This document shows, in pieces, positions 56,233 through 63,365 of a stretch of DNA of 64,000 nt. Both the position numbers and the translations under genes were made by a program. This stretch comes from Actinacidiphila fildesensis. GTDB taxonomy: Bacteria > Actinomycetota > Actinomycetes > Streptomycetales > Streptomycetaceae. The notes under the pieces are model-generated. The model ran no database searches. It had not been told where the DNA came from and saw nothing but the letters and a program-made list of their open reading frames with translations. The stretch is taken from assembly GCF_042652185.1 (NCBI RefSeq), contig NZ_JBHSIX010000005.1; one strand, given 5' to 3'. How positions within the stretch are numbered: the stretch's first letter is position 1; each line of letters starts with the position of its first letter.

Positions 56233-57948
56233 GTGGGTAACGTCGACGAGGGCACCGGGCAGTCTCCTCAGCTGCGGATCGACGAGCTTCTCGAGGACCT
56301 GCAGGACCGGCTGGACGCGGCGCGCGGCACCCGGGACCAGGTCCGCGGCCTGCTGGAGGCGGTGCTCTCCGTCGGGCGTGAGCTGGATCTGGAGCAGGTG
56401 CTGCGCAATATCGTCGAGGCGGCGGCGGTACTGGTGAAGGCCGAGTACGCGGCGCTGGGCGTGATCGGGCCGGACGGCGAGCGGCTCGCCGAGTTCGTGA
56501 CGGTCGGTTTCACGCCCGAGCAGATCACCGCGATCGGCGCGTACCCGTCGGGGCACGGAATCCTGGGCGTGCTGATCCGCGATCCGCACCCGTTGCGGCT
56601 GCCGCGGATCTCCGATCACCCCTCCTCGTACGGCTTTCCGCCGAACCACCCGCCGATGGACTCCTTCCTCGGGGTACCGATCCGGGTGCGCGACCACGTC
56701 TTCGGCAACCTGTATCTGACGGAGAAGCGCGGCGGCGGGCAGTTCGACGCCGAGGACGAGTCCGTCCTGGCCACGCTGGCCGTGGCCGCCGGGGTGGCGA
56801 TCGACAACGCCCGGCTGTACGAGGAGTCCAGGCGGCGCGAGCGGTGGCTCCAGGCCAACGCGGAGATCACCCACACGCTCATGGCGGGCAGTCCGCGCAG
56901 TGCGGTCATCAGCCTCATCGCCGAACGCGCCCGCGAGATCACCGGTGCGGAACTCGCCCTTATCGCGCTGCCCGTCGACGACGCGGCGGCGCTCTCCGTC
57001 GAACTCGTCATCGGCCGGGACGCACCCGCGCTGCGCGGTCTGGTCGTGCCGGTCGAGGGCAGCCTCGTGGGTGCTGCCTTCTCCTCCGGGAAGCCCGTGA
57101 CCAGCGAGAACATCAACCTGGACGAGTCGGTCCGCACGGACGTGCCGCGCAATGACCGGCTGGAGGCCGCGGTCGCGGTCCCCATCGGTACGGGTGACGG
57201 CCCGCGTGGCGTACTGCTGCTGGTCCGCGCGGCCGGCGGGACCGCCTTCACCGCGGACGAGATCGAGCCGCTGCTGGGCTTCGCCGGGCAGGCGGCGGTG
57301 GCGATGGAGCTGGCCGAACGGCGTACCGGCGCCGAGCAGATCGCGCTGCTGGAGGACCGGGACCGGATCGCCCGCGATCTGCACGACCTCGCGATCCAGC
57401 GCCTCTTCGCCACCGGGATGACGCTGCAGAGCGCGGGCCGCTTCATCGAGCACCCGGAGGCCTCGGAACGGGTCCGGCGCGCTGTCGACGACCTGGACGA
57501 GACCATCAAGATCATCCGGTCGACCATTTTCGGCCTGCGGTCCCGCGAGACCGGCGCGGAACACACCCTCAGGGCCCGTACGGTGCGGGCCGCCTCCGAC
57601 GCCTCCGCGGTACTCGGCTTCACGCCGAGCGTGCGGATGGAAGGGCTGCTGGACACCCAGGTGCCACGGGAGGTCGCCGACCATGCGATGGCGGTGCTCG
57701 CGGAGTCGCTCAGCAACGTCGCCAAGCACGCCCACGCCACCCGCGTGCAGGTGGCCCTGGAGACCGACGGCCGGCAGGTCGTCCTCACCACCACCGACAA
57801 CGGCGTCGGACTTCCGGCGCAACGGACCGGCAACGGCCTGCGGAACATGCGGGAGCGCGCCCTGCAGCTGGGCGGCGACATGGAGCTGATCTGCCCGCCG
57901 GACGGCGGGACCACCCTCGTCTGGCAGGTGCCGGTGAAGGCGGAATAG
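56233..57948 (+). CDS. GAF-domain histidine kinase (DosS/OsdK-like)
   Basis: Sensor kinase of 571 residues from GTG 56233, with GGAGG upstream. Two GAF domains cover about residues 60-200 and 225-370. They are followed by the HisKA_3 box DRDRIARDLHDLAIQRLFAT with the phospho-His, then ATPase motifs AESLSNVAKHAHATRVQV, TDNGVGLP and NGLRNMRERA. Mycobacterial DosS and streptomycete OsdK have the same layout, and their first GAF binds haem. Whether haem binding is retained here is not provable by eye. It is divergent from the response regulator. Confidence 0.92.
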   Translation: MGNVDEGTGQSPQLRIDELLEDLQDRLDAARGTRDQVRGLLEAVLSVGRELDLEQVLRNIVEAAAVLVKAEYAALGVIGPDGERLAEFVTVGFTPEQITAIGAYPSGHGILGVLIRDPHPLRLPRISDHPSSYGFPPNHPPMDSFLGVPIRVRDHVFGNLYLTEKRGGGQFDAEDESVLATLAVAAGVAIDNARLYEESRRRERWLQANAEITHTLMAGSPRSAVISLIAERAREITGAELALIALPVDDAAALSVELVIGRDAPALRGLVVPVEGSLVGAAFSSGKPVTSENINLDESVRTDVPRNDRLEAAVAVPIGTGDGPRGVLLLVRAAGGTAFTADEIEPLLGFAGQAAVAMELAERRTGAEQIALLEDRDRIARDLHDLAIQRLFATGMTLQSAGRFIEHPEASERVRRAVDDLDETIKIIRSTIFGLRSRETGAEHTLRARTVRAASDASAVLGFTPSVRMEGLLDTQVPREVADHAMAVLAESLSNVAKHAHATRVQVALETDGRQVVLTTTDNGVGLPAQRTGNGLRNMRERALQLGGDMELICPPDGGTTLVWQVPVKAE

Positions 57949-57987
57949 CGGATCCCCGACCGGCTCCCTGCGTGGCGTCCGCCTCCG

Positions 57988-58446
57988 TCAGGGCATGTCG
58001 GCCGGCGACAACTCGACCTGCTCCGCCGGGACATGACCGTTCCGGTCGACGACGCGCCCCGCCACGAGTTCGGGTTCGACATGGATGAAGATCCCGTCAC
58101 CCGTCTCCAGCCACGGCCGCGGACCGCTCGACCTCAACCGCGCTTCCTTGACCGGGTTCGTGACCACGGAAGCGCGGCCGGTGACCACCACACTCCAACC
58201 GGTGTGGCCGGCCTCGTCGAAGTGGTCCGCCTCGAACGCGACCACCGCACCCCGCACCGCGCGCGCCATGTGCGAGGCGGCGGAGGCCTGGAACAGCACG
58301 GCACCGTCCGGGTCCAGGAGGAAGTGAACCGGCAGAATCGTGGGCAGGGCATCCTCGGTGTAGACGACCCGGCCGATCGTCACCAGAGACAGCAGACGCA
58401 GACTCTCCCGGCGATCCAGCTCCCGGAAACCGTTGTGTCGGTGCAT
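57988..58446 (-). CDS. FMN-binding PNPOx-like protein
   Basis: A 152-residue split-barrel protein (pyridoxamine 5'-phosphate oxidase-like). It contains LLSLVTIGRVVYTEDALPTI, VLFQASAASHMARAVRGAVV and FEADHFDEAGHTGWSVVVTG, typical of the FMN/F420-binding family often found in DosR-type regulons. ATG 58446 follows GAGGA by seven bases. Two boxes lie 85-120 bp upstream. It converges with the kinase gene. Confidence 0.85.
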   Translation of the reverse strand: MHRHNGFRELDRRESLRLLSLVTIGRVVYTEDALPTILPVHFLLDPDGAVLFQASAASHMARAVRGAVVAFEADHFDEAGHTGWSVVVTGRASVVTNPVKEARLRSSGPRPWLETGDGIFIHVEPELVAGRVVDRNGHVPAEQVELSPADMP

Positions 58447-58530
58447 CGTTCGATCCTCAATACCGTCCATGCCGTCATGACGATCCATTCGCCCACCGAC
58501 CATGCTTCCTCACGACGCCCGCACGCGGTA

Positions 58531-58567
58531 GGGCCGCATGTCCCCCACCAGGGCCACATGGCCCTGG
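58531..58567. promoter_or_regulatory. Two OsdR-like boxes before PNPOx gene
   Basis: GGGCCGCATGTCCC (58531-58544) and CCAGGGCCA-CA-TGGCCCTGG (58548-58567, 9-bp arms) sit next to each other. They also lie at the 3' end of the universal stress gene. Confidence 0.6.
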
Positions 58568-58597
58568 GCGCCACCGGGCGGACGTGCTCGGTCGTAC

Positions 58598-59578
58598 TCA
58601 GTCGTGCGGGACGACGGCGACCGGAGCGGCGGCGTGGTGCATCACGGCGTGAGTGACCGAGCCGATGTGCGCGCCGATCGCCGAGGTGCGGGTGCGCCGG
58701 CCGATGACGACCAGGCCCGCGCCGCGGGCGGAGTCCACCAGATGGTGCGAGGCCCGGCCGATCACCGCCTGTGCGGTGACCCTCACGCCGGGGAACTTCT
58801 CCCGCCACGGACGCAGCGCGTCCGCCAGCGCGGTCCTCTTCTGCTCGGCCAGCTCCCCGCCGACGTCCTGGTTCACGGCGAGGTCCGCGGTCCCGAAGCT
58901 GTAGTAGGCCGGGAGGTACCAGCCGTGGACGACGCGCAGCGCCGACTGACGCACGGCGGCGGCCTCGAAGGCGAAGCCGATCACGGCATCACCCGGGCTG
59001 TTCAGGTCGAGACCCAGCACGACATGGCGGGGCGGAGCCGGGATGGTCGCCGTCTCAGTCCCAGTCGCTGTCGCGGTCGCGGTCGCGGTCGCGGTCCCAG
59101 TCGCGGTCGTGGTCGTGGAGGGGTCGGCCGGCTGCGCCGTCCCGTCCGGTTCCCCGGCCCGGACCAGTACGACGGGCCGAGTGGCCCGTCCCACGACCCC
59201 GAGCGCCACCGAGCCGACCAGGAAGCCGGCGACGGCGCTGAGTCCCCGTGAGCCGATGACCAGCATCTCCGAGCCGTTCGCGGCGCCCAGGAGGGCCGCC
59301 ACGGGCTCGTTGGCGATCTGCTCGCCGACGATCCGCAGATCGGGGTGGCGCAGCCGCACCTGCGCCTCGGCGTCGCGCAGTACGCGATCCCCCCAGTGGC
59401 GCTGCGGGGGGCCGGGACCGCCCAGCGGCGTGTGCGGGGTGACGGTGTCGGGCTGCCATTCGCCTGCGTGGACGAGGCGCAGGGTCAGCCCGCGGCGGCG
59501 TGCTTCGCCGGCCGCCCAGTCCGCCGCGGCCATGCTCTCGGGGGAACCGTCCAGGCCGGCGGTGATGGTGGGGAACAT
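58598..59578 (-). CDS. Tandem universal stress protein
   Basis: A 326-residue protein with two USP domains. The first (residues 4-140) has the ATP-loop type motif GSRGLSAVAGFLVGSVAL; the second (from about 185) has IGRRTRTSAIGAHIGSVTHA. A linker of Ala-Thr repeats, encoded by nine tandem hexamers (59065-59118), joins them. Such tandem USPs are classical targets of DosR-type regulators under hypoxia. ATG 59578 is the start, and a palindrome with the box core lies 70 bp upstream. Confidence 0.92.
   Translation of the reverse strand: MFPTITAGLDGSPESMAAADWAAGEARRRGLTLRLVHAGEWQPDTVTPHTPLGGPGPPQRHWGDRVLRDAEAQVRLRHPDLRIVGEQIANEPVAALLGAANGSEMLVIGSRGLSAVAGFLVGSVALGVVGRATRPVVLVRAGEPDGTAQPADPSTTTTATGTATATATATATGTETATIPAPPRHVVLGLDLNSPGDAVIGFAFEAAAVRQSALRVVHGWYLPAYYSFGTADLAVNQDVGGELAEQKRTALADALRPWREKFPGVRVTAQAVIGRASHHLVDSARGAGLVVIGRRTRTSAIGAHIGSVTHAVMHHAAAPVAVVPHD
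59065..59118. repeat. Hexameric microsatellite in USP linker
   Basis: Nine consecutive hexamers, mostly TCGCGG with TCGCTG, TCCCAG and TCGTGG variants, encode the Ala-Thr linker. Length changes by whole hexamers would keep the frame and only change the spacing of the two USP domains. Confidence 0.85.
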
Positions 59579-59647
59579 GGTGTGGGCCTCTCTCGGGGAT
59601 GTGGGGCCGGCTCCCGGCCGCCGGACGGCGGGAGGAGGGCCGCAGGA

Positions 59648-59683
59648 TCACCTGACCGGGGCCGATCGGCCCCGGTCAGGTGA
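59648..59683. promoter_or_regulatory. 36-bp perfect palindrome between DoxX and USP genes
   Basis: A perfect dyad centred at 59665.5, with 18-bp arms beginning TCACCTGACCGGGGCCGA, contains the GGGGCCGATCGGCCCC core. It may terminate the DoxX-like gene and also act as the regulator box for the USP gene 70 bp downstream. Confidence 0.6.
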
Positions 59684-59735
59684 CGACGGTGCACCCCACC
59701 TGACGGAACGGTGCTGGGCGGGTGCCGGGTGGGGG

Positions 59736-60359
59736 TCAGAGCAGCCAGCGGTGGTCGCGGACGACCGGCAGTCGCGCCCAGATCCGGCCGAGGCCCCAGA
59801 CGGTGCCGGCGGAGGCGACGGCGAGCGCGATCATGACCGCCGCGTACAGCAGGTGGTAGTCGACGAGCGGGTTGCTGGACATGCTCAGCGTTCCGTCGGA
59901 GCCGTGCCGGGCCGGCGGCCATTCCGCCATCCACATCAGCGCCATCATGGCGGTGCCCGCGACGGCGGCGAACCGCAGTGCGACACCGGCCGTCAGGGCC
60001 ACGCCGATGCTCAGCAAGCCGAGCATGAACAGCCAGTTCGCCCAGCCGGCACCCGCCCAGGAATGGAACGTGGACTCCATGGGACCGGCCGAGACCCCGC
60101 TGAGGAAGCCCTTCGTCGGCGAGCCGCCGTCGACCCAGCCCTTGCCGGACGCGGTCGCGTAACCCCAGCCGAACGCCTTGTCGAGGAAGGCCCACAGGAA
60201 GATGAACCCCGTCAAGACCCGGATCCCGGCGAGGACCCGTGCGCCGGTCGACGTGACCGCCAGAGCGGGCGCCGTGCCGGACACCGCCGCGGCACCGGCC
60301 CTGCGCCGTACCGGCAGGTGGAACCCGGTGTGCTGCTGCGGGTGCTCGTGGACTGCCAT
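59736..60359 (-). CDS. DoxX-like membrane protein
   Basis: A 207-residue protein with four predicted helices. Segments ARVLAGIRVLTGFIFLWAFL, FMLGLLSIGVALTAGVALRF and VDYHLLYAAVMIALAVASAG fit the DoxX/quinol-oxidase-subunit-like family. These proteins are linked to redox and oxidative-stress functions. ATG 60359 is set by GGAAGGG nine bases away. Three boxes lie 85-145 bp upstream. Confidence 0.82.
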   Translation of the reverse strand: MAVHEHPQQHTGFHLPVRRRAGAAAVSGTAPALAVTSTGARVLAGIRVLTGFIFLWAFLDKAFGWGYATASGKGWVDGGSPTKGFLSGVSAGPMESTFHSWAGAGWANWLFMLGLLSIGVALTAGVALRFAAVAGTAMMALMWMAEWPPARHGSDGTLSMSSNPLVDYHLLYAAVMIALAVASAGTVWGLGRIWARLPVVRDHRWLL

Positions 60360-60444
60360 GATGGCCATCCCTTCCGGGATCTGGAGGACGGACGCGGCAA
60401 CCGCGTCCGCTCTCAATGTGCCGTCGCGGCAGCCGGGAGCGCAG

Positions 60445-60501
60445 GGGCCCGCAGTCCCGACGACCGGGCCGAACGTCCCTACTCCGAGGGCCCGTTCGGC
60501 C
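60445..60501. promoter_or_regulatory. Three OsdR-like boxes before DoxX-like gene
   Basis: GGGCCCGCAGTCCC (60445-60458), GGGCCGAACGTCCC (60466-60479) and GGGCCCGTTCGGCC (60488-60501) are evenly spaced about 21 bp apart, two helical turns. This suggests cooperative binding. Confidence 0.6.
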
Positions 60502-60606
60502 GACCGGGAACGCGCCCGGGCCCGGGATCCGCAGGTCTGACACCATGCAGCGAGTTCACCCGGCGCCACGGCACCGGTCGACGACCCCAGAAGGCGGTAG
60601 ATCCCG

Positions 60607-61017
60607 ATGAGCAGGCCCGACGACCACGCGCGGCATCATCCGGTTGTCGTGGCGCACCGCGCCAGTCGTTCTTCCGACCTTCAGCTGCGCATCGCCGACG
60701 CGATCACCAAGTTCGCCGGCTCCATGATGTTCGTCTATCTCCACGCCGTCGCCTTCCTGGTCTGGATGCTGGTCGCCGAGTCGAACCCCTGGCCCACATT
60801 GACGCTCGTCGTATCGCTCGAGGCGATCTTCCTGTCGACGTTCGTCATGATCGGACAGAATCGGCAGGCCGTGTTCCAGCAGGCCAAGGCGGATCACGAC
60901 TTCGTCGAGCAGGAGCTGGAGCTCAAGACCAACACCGAGCTGACGCGCGCCATCCACGCCATGACCACGGAAATCCACCGCCGACTGGCATCGGGCGACT
61001 CCGACGGCAACGCCTGA
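60607..61017 (+). CDS. DUF1003 membrane protein
   Basis: A 136-residue protein. IADAITKFAGSMMFVYLHAV starts the DUF1003 region, followed by two helices (AFLVWMLVAESNP and LVVSLEAIFLSTFVMI) and the signature QNRQAVFQQAKADHDFVEQE. Start ATG 60607. The family is of unknown function and often cyclic-nucleotide or stress linked. It is divergent from the DoxX-like gene and may share its control region. Confidence 0.85.
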   Translation: MSRPDDHARHHPVVVAHRASRSSDLQLRIADAITKFAGSMMFVYLHAVAFLVWMLVAESNPWPTLTLVVSLEAIFLSTFVMIGQNRQAVFQQAKADHDFVEQELELKTNTELTRAIHAMTTEIHRRLASGDSDGNA

Positions 61018-61037
61018 CGTTCGGTGGTGCGGGTGCC

Positions 61038-61868
61038 TCAGAACTCCGAGTTGGCGAACCAGTGCGCGAGCAGTTCCTCGTCGCCCTCGATCCCGAAGAG
61101 GTCCGCGTCACGGTCGAGCCGGCCGTACAGGAGCAGCAGCAGATCCGCTGCGGCGCCCCGCACGGTGGCGTCGGCGGCAGGCGTCGCCGACCCGGGCGGG
61201 CGCGGGTCGAGCCCGAAGCCGTCGGGCCGCAGCCGGACCAGCCAGTCACCGTTGCTGTTGACGTCGCCGTCGCTGTCGCCGTTGACGTCCGTGCACTGGA
61301 ACCGGATGGTCTTCCCGTCGCCGCGCAGGTTGGACACCTTGGGCGCGAAGGACGCGGCGAACGGCAGATTGGTCAGGAACTCGTCGACGCCGTCGGCCGC
61401 CAGGTCGCGGTCGATCACCGGTCGCAGGTCCAGGGCGCGTTCCGCGTCGGTGCGGTGCACCAGCGTCTCGAAGAGCATCCGCCGCACCCAGAACCGGGCA
61501 TGGTGATCCGCGCCCCACACCCACATCGGGGCATCGGGCTCGGTGGCCGCGAAGGCGCTCGCGGCCTCGGCGGCGCTCGCCGTCAACCAGTCGGGGTAGC
61601 CGTCCTCGGCCGGAGGCAGCCGCAGCTCGACGTCGCGGCTCCTGGGCCGTTCCTGGACCTGCTGGCGCAGCAGGACGGAGAACCAGCGCTGCACGCTCCC
61701 GGTGTGCTTGACCAGGTCGGCAAGCGTCCAGCCCGGGCAGCTCGGCACCGAGGTCGTCAGGTCGGCGCCCTTGACCGCCGCCACGAAGCGATCGGTCTCG
61801 GTGGCGACGGCAGCGCGGTGATCGGCCGACGTCACTGTGCGTCGCGAATGATCCGACGATGTGCTCAC
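61038..61868 (-). CDS. Maleylpyruvate isomerase-like (TIGR03083) protein
   Basis: A 276-residue protein with the DinB-type helical N-terminal domain: VPSCPGWTLADLVKHTGSVQ and FWVRRMLFETLVHRTDAERA carry the expected His residues. The C-terminal part is an SCP2-like fold. It includes an unusual Asp/Asn/Gly insert, DVNGDSDGDVNSNGD (61244-61289), resembling calcium-binding loops. GTG 61868 follows GGAGGTAC. Function is probably mycothiol-dependent thiol chemistry, but this is not established. Confidence 0.82.
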   Translation of the reverse strand: MSTSSDHSRRTVTSADHRAAVATETDRFVAAVKGADLTTSVPSCPGWTLADLVKHTGSVQRWFSVLLRQQVQERPRSRDVELRLPPAEDGYPDWLTASAAEAASAFAATEPDAPMWVWGADHHARFWVRRMLFETLVHRTDAERALDLRPVIDRDLAADGVDEFLTNLPFAASFAPKVSNLRGDGKTIRFQCTDVNGDSDGDVNSNGDWLVRLRPDGFGLDPRPPGSATPAADATVRGAAADLLLLLYGRLDRDADLFGIEGDEELLAHWFANSEF

Positions 61869-62190
61869 CGTGGCGTACCTCCGTGATATCTCCGGGCCCG
61901 GGAGTCGACGGTCCGGGCAGCCGGATTTCTCCTCGCAGCCTGCCACAGCACCGGCCGGGGGCGGCCGACCGCACCCAGGCATCGCGGGCGGCACGTACCC
62001 GGGGCCGGGTCCGGTCCCACCGCCCGGGGACCCCCATGCCCAAAGATTTACCGCCAATGGTATAGACAACAACTACTTCTCCCGTCCACTATGGGCGGTA
62101 TGTAGCGGGTCGTGGGACAGATCCCAGCCTGGACCCGGCCGCTCCGGCGATTCCGGTGAATCCGGCGCCCGGGTGAACGAGGAGGCGGTC
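61869..62190. other. Divergent intergenic region
   Basis: No coding frame is supported. It holds the dre-like element at 62056-62071 within an AT-richer patch, and an imperfect inverted pair TACCGCC...GGGCGGTA (62050-62100). Confidence 0.45.
62056..62071. promoter_or_regulatory. Candidate DasR-responsive element
   Basis: AATGGTATAGACAACA keeps the TGGT-n-TAGAC core of the DasR consensus AGTGGTCTAGACCACT. It lies about 120 bp before the recombinase-like gene. Confidence 0.4.
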
Positions 62191-62571
62191 ATGTCCACGG
62201 CGGACACCTATCGGGGTCGTGCGCGGATCGCCGCCTATCTCCGCTGCTACCCGTACGACCAATGGCGGATGGCCGTCCATCTGCACGCCCTCGAGGAGCA
62301 CGCCGACCGGCTCGGCCACCACGCCCCGGAGATCTTCCTGGACAACGGCGTCTCCTGTCGGGCCGTGCGGCCGGAGCTGAGCCTGCTGCTCGCCCGGGTC
62401 GCGGTGGGGACCATCGACACGGTGTTGATACCCGGTCGCTGGGTGTTCTCCCTCGACGACCGTACGGCCGACTCCGTGATGGACTTCGTCCGGGGATGCG
62501 GCGCCGAGGTCGTCGAACTTCCGCAGCGCCGGGAACTCTCCCCCTCGCCGTACCCCTCCCTCGCCGGCTAG
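62191..62571 (+). CDS. Standalone degenerate serine-recombinase-like domain
   Basis: A 126-residue protein whose order resembles the catalytic domain of serine recombinases: AAYLRCYPYDQW near residue 12, then IFLDNGVSCRAVRPELSLLL, then IDTVLIPGRWVFSLDD. The usual YxRVSxxxQ motif reads YLRCYPYDQ, so the serine nucleophile is replaced by Tyr. No DNA-binding domain is attached. It is therefore probably non-catalytic with a regulatory or structural role. ATG 62191 follows GAGGAGG. Confidence 0.62.
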   Translation: MSTADTYRGRARIAAYLRCYPYDQWRMAVHLHALEEHADRLGHHAPEIFLDNGVSCRAVRPELSLLLARVAVGTIDTVLIPGRWVFSLDDRTADSVMDFVRGCGAEVVELPQRRELSPSPYPSLAG

Positions 62572-62654
62572 GGCGGACAGCGAACGCTCTGAACGCAACA
62601 GAGCCGACCGCCGCCCCTCCGACCGGCTCCCGTGTCCCCTCGTCGGACAACCAC

Positions 62655-62660
62655 TACAGT
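62655..62660 (+). promoter_or_regulatory. -10 element, leaderless
   Basis: TACAGT ends six bases before ATG 62667, with no ribosome site between. Confidence 0.5.
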
Positions 62661-62666
62661 GTGGGC

Positions 62667-63317
62667 ATGTCCGGTGAATTGGTACCCGATCACGGCGAAC
62701 TGCGCGCGTCTCACGAAGACCGGGACCAGGTCGTGGAGCGGCTGCGGGTCGCCGCAGGAGACGGCCGGCTGACCGCCGAAGAGCTGGACGAACGGCTCGA
62801 GGTGGCGTTGACGGCGCGTACCTACCGAGAACTCGAAGCGGTGCTCACCGATCTGCCGGCGCCCGGACCGGCGTGGGCGGGTGGCGGTGTCCCCTCCCCC
62901 GCACCGAAGGACAGGTCGCGGATCGCGGTCGACAGCGCGAGCGCGAAGCGGGAGGGCACGTGGTCGGTGCCCCGGCAGATGGAGATCGAGTCCAACAGCG
63001 GCTCCGTCGTTCTCGACTTCACCCGTGCCGTCATCGGATCGCCCACCCTGGAGATCGAAGCGTCGGTGCGCAGCGGGTCGGTGACCCTGATAGTGCCGCC
63101 GGACGTTTTCGTGGACGTCGACGAGGTCGCGGTGAGCAGCGGCAGCGTGCGCCATCGGGCGCACGTCTCCGCCGGGACGCCGATCCGGCTGCGTATCCAT
63201 GTGACGGGGAAGGTGCGCAGCGGCAGCATCACGGTGCGACCGCCCAAGCCGCCCCGCCGCGGTTTCCTGCAGTGGCTGCTGCGCCGGCCCGGGCCGATGA
63301 AGTCGATCGCCCGCTGA
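62667..63317 (+). CDS. DUF1707 protein with beta-rich tail
   Basis: A 216-residue protein. The N-terminal DUF1707 domain reads RASHEDRDQVVERLRVAAGD, RLTAEELDERLEVALTARTY and ELEAVLTDLP. The C-terminal part (ESNSGSVVLDFTRAVIGSPT, ASVRSGSVTLIVPPDVFVDV, VSSGSVRHRAH) is a repeat of short beta strands similar to DUF4097/cell-wall-active domains. No membrane helix is seen. It begins at a leaderless ATG. Confidence 0.85.
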   Translation: MSGELVPDHGELRASHEDRDQVVERLRVAAGDGRLTAEELDERLEVALTARTYRELEAVLTDLPAPGPAWAGGGVPSPAPKDRSRIAVDSASAKREGTWSVPRQMEIESNSGSVVLDFTRAVIGSPTLEIEASVRSGSVTLIVPPDVFVDVDEVAVSSGSVRHRAHVSAGTPIRLRIHVTGKVRSGSITVRPPKPPRRGFLQWLLRRPGPMKSIAR

Positions 63318-63365
63318 CGTAGAGCGTGGCGGCGTCGACTGCGGCCTACGGGGCGGCCCGTTCCG

